DNA from: Brachycybe producta
Lineage: Eukaryota > Arthropoda > Diplopoda > Playtdesmida > Andrognathidae
Direction of reading: 5' to 3'
NCBI GenBank assembly: GCA_036925085.1
Contig: JAUPFP010000001.1
Location: 12,229,854 to 12,293,853, forward strand
DNA: 64,000 bases
Shown one piece after another: positions 1 to 8,550 of this stretch; positions within the stretch are counted from its first letter, which is position 1, and the number at the start of each line of letters is the position of its first letter. Both the position numbers and the translations under genes were made by a program. Under the pieces are notes generated by a model. That model was not told the origin of the DNA and did not search any database. It saw nothing but the letters and a program-made list of their open reading frames with translations.

Positions 1-1739
1 TTTTCATCTTTTATATTTCACAATGCAGTATATCAGTTTCTAAGTGTGTGCATAAAATACACTTAGGAGTAACAAATTCATAAAAAGTGAAGAAACAATC
101 TAGCACGTGCAAAACATACAAAAAATGCATTTAAAAGTAAAGAAATTTTGAGGTCTGTGACAATTTTCAGTTTTATAATTATATTTTAATACTTGGGTCC
201 CAGTAGGGTGCCAGCCCCAAGTATATTAAAATACTCTGTAAAATTAAAAAAGCCATAGACCCCCAATGTTAATAAATTTCATTTTTAGATGCATTTTTAA
301 TATTGAGAGTTTAAATTGAGATTTTATATACACTGCACATGCTTGATTTATTTCATTATTTTTCATGAATTTCACCCTTGTCACCCTTGAACACATGAAT
401 AACACCCACTTAGAAACGTGATCCCATATACTACATCGATCACGTCCCTTTTAGTCTAACAATTCTATCTTACTTTTTATTGTGGACTCCATTTTTGGTT
501 TGGCAAGGTGTGGGTGGGTATTTCCGGTTTAAAATCTATATTGTTGTTGTGTGTGGAAGTTGTGAGCGCAACCTAAAGGCTACAACTACAACTTTTCAAC
601 ACAGAAAACGACTATCTACAATTAGTAGTAGCTGTAGATAGTAGTAGTTGTACCGTGGCGAAAACTCTCTATTAATGTACCCCACAAAAATACAAAGAAG
701 ATATAGGAAAGTCATTCTACAGATTGAATTTAATTCTACAGTCAAGAAACAAATATTGGCATTGAAGTGAATCATGACAACGTCGATGATGATTTTACTT
801 TTCTCTAATTTTGCTAAGTAGTATGAGACTAGGCATCTAATTAAAGTTCAAATTTATGCCAGTAATTTTCTGAAATAATCCCTATTTTTGAAATCATAGT
901 GTACAATAAAAATAAGTGACATCTTTGTAAATAAAATCTTTTTTAAAAACTTTTTCAAACAAACTTTTTTTTCTGTTAAACACTGATAAATACTGTGACA
1001 TTTTTATAGTCTAAAGACAAGATTATGTCTAAATAATAACTACTTGAAAATATCATTTTGAAAATAATTAATTCGTATGACTGCTATTGTAATGTTTTCT
1101 CACTAATAGCATTTATGACATAAATAACAATTGAATTTGTTATAAAAAATGAACATTTTTTCACATTGATCACATTTAAAAATGGCGAGATTTTCAAAAT
1201 ATAATATTTCTCCTGTATATTATCATTTTGAAGTGAAACCATTGCATTTACAAGATAAAATTGTGGAACAATTTATAATATTTACTAGACTATTAGATAC
1301 ATTTCTGAAAAAAATAATCAGAAAACCATCGCATCACCAAAAAAATATATTATCAAAATACGACTCCTAACTTCAGCAATTACTGATTCTCGCTATGTAT
1401 TAAAAACACTGCACTTAGGTGATGGCTACCTGAAGAAAATGATGAACCGTCCACAAAATGAAATAAATAAGTACCCAGTATTTCCTTTCACATGCCTAAT
1501 GATTTTTCCATATGTTATTTGATATTCATGTGTCTAACATGATTTATTTTAACAGGTGTTATATTTATACAATTGTTAATGCATTTAACATATGGTATAT
1601 TACATACTATTCGACACTATATATAGCTCACGTCGTCGCTTATTGTCTGCCATTATGAACAGCTTATACTCATTGTGTCTCGCAGAAGTAAGTAAGTACA
1701 TTCCCCGTAGATACTATTGTGTCTTTAGGTTTACCTATT
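1..1739. other. AT-rich intergenic DNA with a TATA box near its right end
   Basis: No coding sequence is supportable here. The stretch is AT-rich with homopolymer runs. A short frame at 1,182-1,370 has no recognisable feature and looks like chance. Near 1,617-1,625 a TATATAG-type box stands about 120 bases before the first start codon of the densovirus-like block that follows. It may be the old promoter of that block. Nothing else is recognisable. Confidence 0.5.
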
Positions 1740-2432
1740 ATGATAGAGAATGATTTACAACGTGTTTTTGAGGATGTGCGCGATAGGCATTTTGAAACTT
1801 AGCTGCAATGCCATGAAGCTATGGTCCCTGAAGAAGACAACTTCTTCGTCAGTCTCGAACTGCTTTTTAGCGCATGGGATTTTTCTTCGGGTCTGCGGGT
1901 TGACCCTATATTATATGCATATATACTGTGCAGGGAAGAAATTCTATTTTCCAATTTTGATCAAATGGTGGTTGTTGAAAATTATTGTCGTAAACATGCG
2001 CTTGATTTGCATAAATTCCCACAAACAGCTGAAACTATATGTCCAGAATGTACGGAGAGGGATGTAGACTATGCGCATTGTACTTACACTATTGTAGAGC
2101 GTAACATGCTTTTGTTTGGTGATGAGGATATGACTGAATTTATGTGGGATCTGAGTCACTGGTGCAGTGTTTGTATAACTCAACCGTTGTTTCGCATTTT
2201 TAACTATCACGATAGTTCATTTGTTACATTATCTTTGTACAGTAAGTTGTTCTGATGGCCCGCTCTGTCACAAAATAAGAAACCTGCTATTGCTTTAAAA
2301 TCTGTTTTATATCAATCTTGCATTTATTTGAAACATTATATAAATTGTATTCGAAAACGGCATAACGAACAGTGCTCAGCTAAATTACTTCCTTCAAATA
2401 TTTTATGTACTGATTCTTCTGACTCAAATTAG
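1740..2432 (+). pseudogene. densovirus NS3-like gene, broken by two stops
   Basis: One frame runs 230 codons from an ATG at 1,740 to a TAG at 2,430-2,432, broken by a TAG at 1,800-1,802 and a TGA at 2,253-2,255. The middle carries a CxxC pair (ICPEC) and a second pair (WCSVC), as expected of a small zinc-binding protein. Its length (about 230 codons), its place directly upstream of an NS1/NS2-like pair of overlapping frames, and a TATA box about 120 bases before it match the NS3-NS1/NS2 order of ambidensoviruses. The identification rests on architecture and length, not on an alignment. It is an old, inactive genomic copy. A chance conserved frame or an unrelated domesticated gene remains possible. 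Confidence 0.45.
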
Positions 2433-3245
2433 ATGATGGATTTTGAATATATATTCAAATTACTATGGAAGCAAACACCAGCGAACCCGCCCAAACAATG
2501 CCCAGAGTATTGGGGAATCATATTGGACCTAATGGCAACGAATTTATTGGACATGATGTCTCCGAATTTGGAGTCCTTCAAAAACTTCAAAACGCTGATG
2601 CTGAATTTTATTCGCACTTGGAGTATGAATTGGGACAGGGGGGAATTGGGTCAGCAAACAATTTCGAAGACTTGTCAAGAAAAGCAAAAATTCTTCTCGC
2701 CACTACATTTCGGACATCATTACCGTTGGACATGCAAGCTTTCTACAATACCTTGGGTAGTATTGGACCTAAGTATCAAGGAATCGTCTTTGGCTGGGTG
2801 GATGAAGGGGACCATGTACACGTCATTCATGACTGCACGTGGTCCAACAGAAGCTGTAGCTGTGTTTGGCGAAACGATCCCATCGTACACGACCACCTTC
2901 GACGACCTTTTCGCGGCCATCAACACATTAAGTCCCTCTTGCTCCGAGACTGGATTAATATATTCCTATATTTCTTCCTGCAAAAATGGCAGAGCAGAAA
3001 ATAAGTTTGGCTTGACAGAGAATTACAAGGACTACCGGATAACGCTGAAAGTCCATGATGGAAAAATCTCTTCCAATAATGTCGATCAATTCTGGATAGG
3101 AAAACAGCGGGAGATGGATTTAACATTGGAGAAAAACAGCCCAATGATGAAAATGGTCGACCATCTTTTCGTACTAGCTCATCAGGACCTCCAAAAAAGA
3201 GGGGCAGATTTGAAAGAAACTGCCAAGAAATTCAAATATTATTGA
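2433..3245 (+). pseudogene. densovirus NS1/NS2-like overlapping frames, degraded
   Basis: Two overlapping frames begin one base after the NS3-like stop: one from an ATG at 2,433 (270 codons, to 3,245) and one from an ATG at 2,465 (179 codons, to 3,004). The second contains a histidine/cysteine cluster of the form HxHxxHDC followed by CxC near 2,812-2,870, which resembles the N-terminal part of densovirus NS1. Ambidensoviruses make NS2 from a frame overlapping the start of NS1, with NS2 near 275 codons, so the pair of frames fits. The more conserved-looking sequence seems to pass from one frame to the other near 3,000, which implies a frameshift. The superfamily 3 helicase Walker A motif is not seen. 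This is an inactive relic. Confidence 0.45.
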
Positions 3246-3853
3246 AATCCGTATTGTACATCCCATTAAATAACGTAAAAAGTATTATTAAGGTTGGGCA
3301 TCCTTTGTATAATTTAAGTTTACACGATCCCAATCTTGATAAAAATTTTCGAAGCTTCTTGTCAATTGTTTAGAAACTCCCATAATGATTTTGAATTATG
3401 TCAATTTGAAGATTTATTTGAAGAATGTAATAACTTATAAGCCTGTTTTTTATGCAAATAATATTAATCCATTTGATTATTATCACGATCACAATGTATC
3501 TTTCCAATATTTAGATAAGCTAATTTGTTTTCAGTTCCAAAATGATTATGATAAAATATGTAAATTTTTACAATCTTTAGTATCGTGGTTCAACAAGAAA
3601 GGGTGGATGCATGTCACTGAAGATGAAAATGGCGTATCTTAAAGCGATTTCGAATCCAAGATGTGATGTTTTTCTGTATGCTTTTATTTATCTCAATCAT
3701 CGAGATTTATACAATAAATTACGGCAAATTAAAATTCTAACAAGTCACTTGGGGCGCTGCAAAAAAGTCTGCCTTCAAAAGATGCGATATGGAAAAAAAA
3801 TTCTAAGAATATTCAATTTAATTGAAAAAATTAACACTCGAACAGCATTTTGA
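3246..3853 (+). pseudogene. possible continuation of the densovirus-like NS1 relic
   Basis: Short open stretches (3,385-3,642 and 3,611-3,853, with bits between 3,246 and 3,380 in another frame) follow the NS1-like frames on the same strand. The 3,385-3,642 piece is rich in aromatic and asparagine residues and could be the region before the helicase domain of NS1, but no diagnostic motif is present. No Walker A, Walker B or capsid sequence follows. Function is not assignable from the sequence. The call depends on position and strand only. Confidence 0.25.
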
Positions 3854-3859
3854 AAAGAT

Positions 3860-4519
3860 AATTTGTAATTAATAAAAAAATGTCATTTCATTTTTATTTT
3901 TGTTATGATGTTGATAAAAAAAATTCATAAAACATTGTTTTGGTATATTTTTTGTGACCGAAGCTGAAAAGAAACTAATTAATGATGTAAACATAATTAA
4001 AAAAAACGTTATTTAAAGAAAAATTATTACATTGAAAAAACACAATAAGATTTTTAACAAAAAAAAATGATGAAAAAAAATATTTTGTAAAATAAAAATT
4101 AAATATAGCAAACTTATGCTTTTTATAATTGTTGAAAAGCTATTCAGGCATTAAAAAGAAAAAGAAAATATTATTTAAATGACATTTAATAATGGTTGAG
4201 GGGAGACTTTAATTGACACTATCTATTTCTTTTATTAAAAGAGATGCAGCAGTGATTTTATATTATGCCAGAAATGTAGCAGTGTAGTACCGCTTGGTGA
4301 GTGTTGTTTACAGTGAAGCAAAAGTGATCACCGTAACACAGAGGTGAGTTTTTATATACTACTTACATGCTTTGATAATTTTTCGGATAAATCGGCCAAG
4401 AAATTGCTAGCCGACTTTTAAATTTGCTACAGGAATTAAAGTTTAATTTTAAAAACTGTGTTGGTACAAGGCTATGACAACGGAGCCAGCATGGCAGGAA
4501 AATATAATAGTTTTCAAGA
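3860..4519. other. AT-rich gap, no gene seen
   Basis: Long A and T runs and no supportable frame. No repeat structure stands out apart from homopolymers. Confidence 0.5.
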
Positions 4520-4830
4520 AAAACAGACTTCATAGGAGGCTCTTACAAGACGATTCCATCTTCAAAACCTATCTCCCACTTGAAAACAAAGATGTCCCAC
4601 AAACTTGCTGGTCACTGTGTAGATCACCGGTCCCTTCAAGTTGGTTCCCATGAGGGTTCACGAAAATAAGTTGTACAGGTTCTATACAGTAGAACCAAAA
4701 TAGTTGGTTGGGGACTTTTTTTAAGCTACAAAAATGTTCCTGTTTATGTAAGTGTATCGAAAATTGTTTATTATTTGTATTGTGTATGGTGATGGAAAAA
4801 CTTACATCTTTATTTTCTGTAAAAATATAT
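4520..4830 (+). repeat. dispersed repeat, copy 1 (second copy near 36,820-37,220)
   Basis: Words such as GAGGCTCTT, CACTGTGT, GTTGGTTCCCA and CAGT(A/T)GAAACCAAAA occur in the same order here and at about 36,820-37,220. The two segments look like diverged copies of one interspersed repeat of 300-400 bp. No terminal repeat or coding sequence is seen, so the class is unknown. Confidence 0.4.
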
Positions 4831-4851
4831 GGTGGTGGACATTAAAACTAG

Positions 4852-5565
4852 TGTGACGACCCAGTTTGGCTCCTTCTAATTACAGAAGGAGCAGACTAAA
4901 TCCTGATGTCATCTGCTATACTAGGCTCCCCGGCAAACGACATGAACCCCAGCAGGGTCCCTGTCATCCCCCAGGTGGAGCAGCCTGGGGGATATATAAT
5001 GGCAGATGCCATTATATTCTGGGCAGTGTAGCGTAGACCCTGAAGACAGCAACATGATAGAGTGGGAGGCCAAGCCAGGCCTCCATCTTGATGGCATCAT
5101 CTCTTTGTTTCTTGTTTGGTTTGGGTTTTTCTGCTGGACATGGGAGTCCAGCGGAGTACTGTAAATAGTCTTGAATCACTGAGTAAGTGTTTTAATAAAT
5201 ATACCTATTTATATTTTATCTACTACCTGTGTTGTGTCACTTATTTCTAGGAAAGTAAGTGCAGGAAGGGTAGAACTCTGGTGTGGAGAAACACCGTGTC
5301 TTCACCGTCCTTTGTCCGCCTTGTTTCAGCTTGCGGCCGGTTCTTCGCGTGGGTGCCACGATGGGTTTCATTGTGGGTTTCTCGTCAAGTTTGTCGGGCT
5401 GCCATCCGGTGATAATCCACGAGACTCCTATCGGCCGGCACCACACAAAAACACGGGTGCAAGAGGGTGGCTAACGCTGCGATCCCGTCCCCTAAAGGAG
5501 TCAGAAAGCTGGTAAGACGGTCAAATCTTGCCAGGGTATTGTAGCGGCTCAGCCTGGTCGTTACA
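4852..5565 (+). mobile_element. solo LTR, family A (Ty3-like)
   Basis: The segment begins TGTGACGACCCAG and ends CTGGTCGTTACA, so it has TG...CA ends. Near matches of its ends and body occur at 10,254-10,867 (truncated) and, reversed, at 51,701-52,542. It is flanked by CTAG on the left and CTAT on the right, a 4-bp target duplication with one mismatch. Shared internal words include the opening TGTGACGACCC, GCAGACGAC-type words and an AATAAATAT region before the GC-rich last third. No internal retroelement sequence is present, so it is a solo LTR left by recombination. Confidence 0.75.
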
Positions 5566-5639
5566 CTATGTAATTTAAAAACTGTTAAACAAATAAACAA
5601 ATTCAACAAAGAAAAACTTTAGAGCCTAAATAAAAATAA

Positions 5640-6618
5640 AGAACAACTTAAAAAACTAGGAACTCAGTCCTTGTTGAGTGTAAAAAAAATTGCAACCGAA
5701 AATGAAATCACCAGAGAATTTGAAATAAATCGCTGAAGAATATTTTCATATAAACGTTTTTGATAAAAATTATCAATCCAGTAAACTGGATAGTAAATGA
5801 CTGCATTTGAGATTACATTGCTATGCATGGAATTCAACAGAATTTATCTACTAATTTCAAAAAGTCTCAACGGCAGTATAATGATTTTTCACGTGTCCTT
5901 TCTAAGTCATTGTTTGAACGACAACTGATAAATGAAGAAAAAGTGACCTGTTCCTGGTTGATTTACTCAAAAAGCATGGGAAGTTTTTTGTGGTCCATGC
6001 CGTCTTTTCAACTTGAAAGAGGACTCTCAATTTGCAACAACAGGATTTAATGATTGGAAGAGTGCAACAATACGCATTATGACACATGAAAACTCATAAC
6101 CAAAAGAAGTGCATAATGACACTTAAAGAGGACATGTACTTGATAGGGTCGACTCAAACATAACAGCCCAACTAGACCAAGAAATTGCTTATTTTAGAAA
6201 TGTTTTAAAGAGTAGCGGCCACAGTGAAAGCACTTGCATCACATGGCCTTCCTGTTAGGGGTTATGACGGAAAAATAGGTTCTGTTCACAATGGCAATTA
6301 TCTTATGGCATTGGAGTTTATTGTAGAATTTGACCCTTTTTGGCAGTGGGAAAACAAATTATTTGTCTAAAACAACATACAAGGAATTTATTTGAGTTAT
6401 GGATGATAGTCACTAATGTCATAACTGGAAAAATTAAAACAGACAAGTATTTTTCTATTATTGTGGAATCCACACCTGATGTGTCATATGTGGATCAACT
6501 ATCCTTCATCATAAGATATGTCCAAAAGAATGGTTCACATGTTGAATGTTTCTTGAAATTTATTCCCAACCCAAGACATAAAGCACAACAGCTAGTGGAA
6601 GCTGTAACTGTTAGGTGT
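5640..6618 (+). pseudogene. hAT-type transposase relic (TTF zinc finger and DUF4371, ZMYM1-like)
   Basis: Reading several frames in order gives first a TTF-type region (WLIYSKSMGSF near 5,955, then a stretch like 'ATTGFNDWKSA' near 6,030), then a DUF4371-like start (RGYDGKIGSVHNGNYL near 6,260, LEFIVEFDPF near 6,310) and last STPDVSYVDQLSFIIRYV near 6,468-6,520 with FLKFIPNP behind it. That order is the usual one in the ZMYM1/KIAA1586 group of hAT transposases. At least four frame changes and several stops break it, and the RNase H-like catalytic domain and dimerisation region are missing to the right. It ends where the AT-rich outer part of the left Polinton arm starts. Confidence 0.75.
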
Positions 6619-6698
6619 TGAAAAAATAATTAAAGCAACACCTAACAATAATTTGAGAGAGGGGCAGAAGTTATTAAAAGAAAAATGAATAAAGTTAA

Positions 6699-6866
6699 AA
6701 GGAGAAAAGAGGTGGAGTTAAAAAGAGAAATATTAAAAGAGAAGTAAAAAAGAGAAGAAAAAAATTGAATAAACAAAAAATTGAAAAAAAAAAAATCGAG
6801 GAGTGGAGAAAGAATATTCAGAAAATGGATAATGCATGGATTGGTCTATCCAAAATAAGACTGTAA
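6699..6866 (+). pseudogene. unrecognised small gene X, left-arm copy (C-terminal part)
   Basis: An open frame of 56 codons ends at TAA 6,864-6,866. It is Lys/Arg/Glu-rich and ends with a segment containing IEEWRK and MDNAWI. The same C-terminal segment is encoded at 32,136-32,215 on the other strand. The two copies differ mostly at third codon positions, which shows the frame was translated and selected. The start is lost on this side, with a TAA at 6,696-6,698. The protein looks like a short coiled-coil, basic at its N-terminal side here. Family unknown. It is the outermost recognisable piece of the left inverted arm. Confidence 0.55.
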
Positions 6867-7320
6867 TTTTTTTAATATTTTTTTTTCAGTATTTTTTTTT
6901 TCAGTATTTTTTTTTGTTATATTTTTTCATTTTTTATATTTTTTAATGTTTTTGTTATATATTTTTTACAAGTAAATTAAACTAATTTTTTTTTCATTTT
7001 CTTCATTTTTTTTTAATTTTTTTTTTGTATTTCTTGTGTATAAATGTGTATAAATAATAAAATTTTTAAGATAAAACTTTAATTTTTTTTCATTTTTTTT
7101 TCCTTATTTTTTATATTTAATACATTTTTTTAATAAAACTTAAAATTGTTTTTTAAAAAATTTTAAAAAATCAAAATAAATTGAAGAATAAAATCTTTCA
7201 ATTTTTTTCTATTTTTTTTCACAGGTATATGTTTACTGGTTTTCATACAGAGAATTTTTTTAATAAATAGATTTTCTACTTGTTTATTGTAATATTTTTA
7301 TTTAACTTAAAATTAAAAAT
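6867..7320. repeat. AT-rich low-complexity outer segment of the left arm
   Basis: Runs of T broken by CAG, CATTTT and TTATATTTAATACAT. The last of these, with its flanking T runs, matches the right arm in reverse near 31,830-31,870, so the block belongs to the inverted arm. No gene is seen. Confidence 0.55.
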
Positions 7321-7479
7321 TATGGCTTAATGCATTTCAAAATCACAAAAGAATTTCTTATATTTATCACATAAAACATGTATTTATTTTTAGCTTTCAT
7401 ATTTTTCATAGATTATATCACTATATTATTGCTTAGTACCCTGAACCTATTTCTATTTCTTACAGTGATGTCTTCCATA

Positions 7480-7640
7480 GTCTTGTTCTATTTATATTGG
7501 CCTCTTTCATAGTCATGTTCCTTTTCTATTGACTTCTTTCATAGACATGTTTCTTTTCTATTGACCTCTTTCATAACTATGCTGCTTTTTATTGGCTTCT
7601 TTCTTAGCCTTTTTTATGTCTTTCATAACCTGGTTCCATT
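7480..7640 (+). repeat. 32-bp iterated repeat, left arm (about 5 copies)
   Basis: Variants of CTTTCATAGTCATGTTCCTT followed by TTCTATTGRC recur with a period near 32 bp. The same unit in reverse complement is repeated about six times at 31,312-31,510. In both arms it sits 100-250 bases outside the TATA box of the PC4-like gene. A role as a replication origin or as binding sites is inference from position only. Confidence 0.7.
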
Positions 7641-7743
7641 TTTATTTATGACTTTTGTAATCTTAACTTAATATTATTGGTGTTTTGTTGTGATATCCGA
7701 GTAGTTTCATTGGTTACTATTTTTAATCGAGGACACTATTTCA

Positions 7744-7753
7744 GTATAAAAAG
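7744..7753 (+). promoter_or_regulatory. TATA box for the left PC4-like/PolB unit
   Basis: CAGTATAAAAAGAGC stands about 190 bases before the ATG at 7,937. The same box is conserved in the right arm, where the plus strand reads GCTCTTTTTATACTG near 31,150-31,165. Confidence 0.6.
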
Positions 7754-7936
7754 AGCAAAAAGTTCTCATAAAATTCACACATCAGCTTCCATTCTGAATC
7801 TTCTCAGACAAGAGTTGCTCTGATCATTCATTTCTAACATCATTACAGCAAAATACTACATCTTTAAAGTTTTTTTTTGCTGTGGCCAATCTTACAAATA
7901 GTTTTTCACTTTGTGCAAGACATTTATTGCATCATA

Positions 7937-8550
7937 ATGCAGGACAATAAAGACATCATTGGTGAGTATTTCTTTTTAAACTATTAAATAGCCTAAGAAA
8001 CATAAATGCCTATTTTACAAATCACTAGGAGCTATTTTTTATATCGGTAAATTTTCATTATTAGTATTTGAAGTCCTATACACAGTATCTTAGCTTACAA
8101 AGTAAATATTGTTTCTTAGAAAAATTCTAAAAAATATTGATAGACTTGATGGTAGAAACTGCAGTAACTGGCCGAAAGACAAAAAGGAAAGCCGCACCAA
8201 AATCTCAAGCTGCAAAACGCCCAGCAAAGGCAATCGATGAGGCTGGGCCATCTTCAGCTGTAGCGGAAGACACGATCAAGGAATGGTTTGGACGTCATCT
8301 TAGTAAATCCGAGGAAAAGAACACTTTACCGGACTTCAAAGTTCACCAAACTATCCCCGTTGAGGACAATTGGAAGCTACGTATTCTCGTAAGTAATGAG
8401 AATTGGTTCATCGACATTAGTAAATATAGTATAGAAAATAAATTTACCAAAGGGGCTAGTATCCCAGTTCATATTTATCCACAACTAATCACAAAACTTA
8501 ATGAAGTTCCTACTGTTTTGGGTAAATTGGGATTTGATTTTGAAAAATGA
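7937..8550 (+). CDS. PC4-like single-stranded-DNA-binding protein, left arm
   Basis: Exon 1 is 25 nt (7,937-7,961), followed by GTGAGT; exon 2 runs 8,144-8,550 after TTGATAG. Joined, it encodes 143 residues. Residues near 1-60 are Lys/Ala-rich and disordered. The C-terminal 75 residues contain WKLRILVSNENWFIDI and a KGASIPV...Y..L strand-helix pattern that resembles the transcriptional coactivator p15/PC4 fold. The mini-exon, its GT donor and the AG acceptor are kept in the right arm. The stop overlaps the PolB start as ATGA at 8,547-8,550. A role in binding single-stranded DNA during polymerase copying is inferred from the fold and from the neighbour. The frame is intact on this side. Confidence 0.6.
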
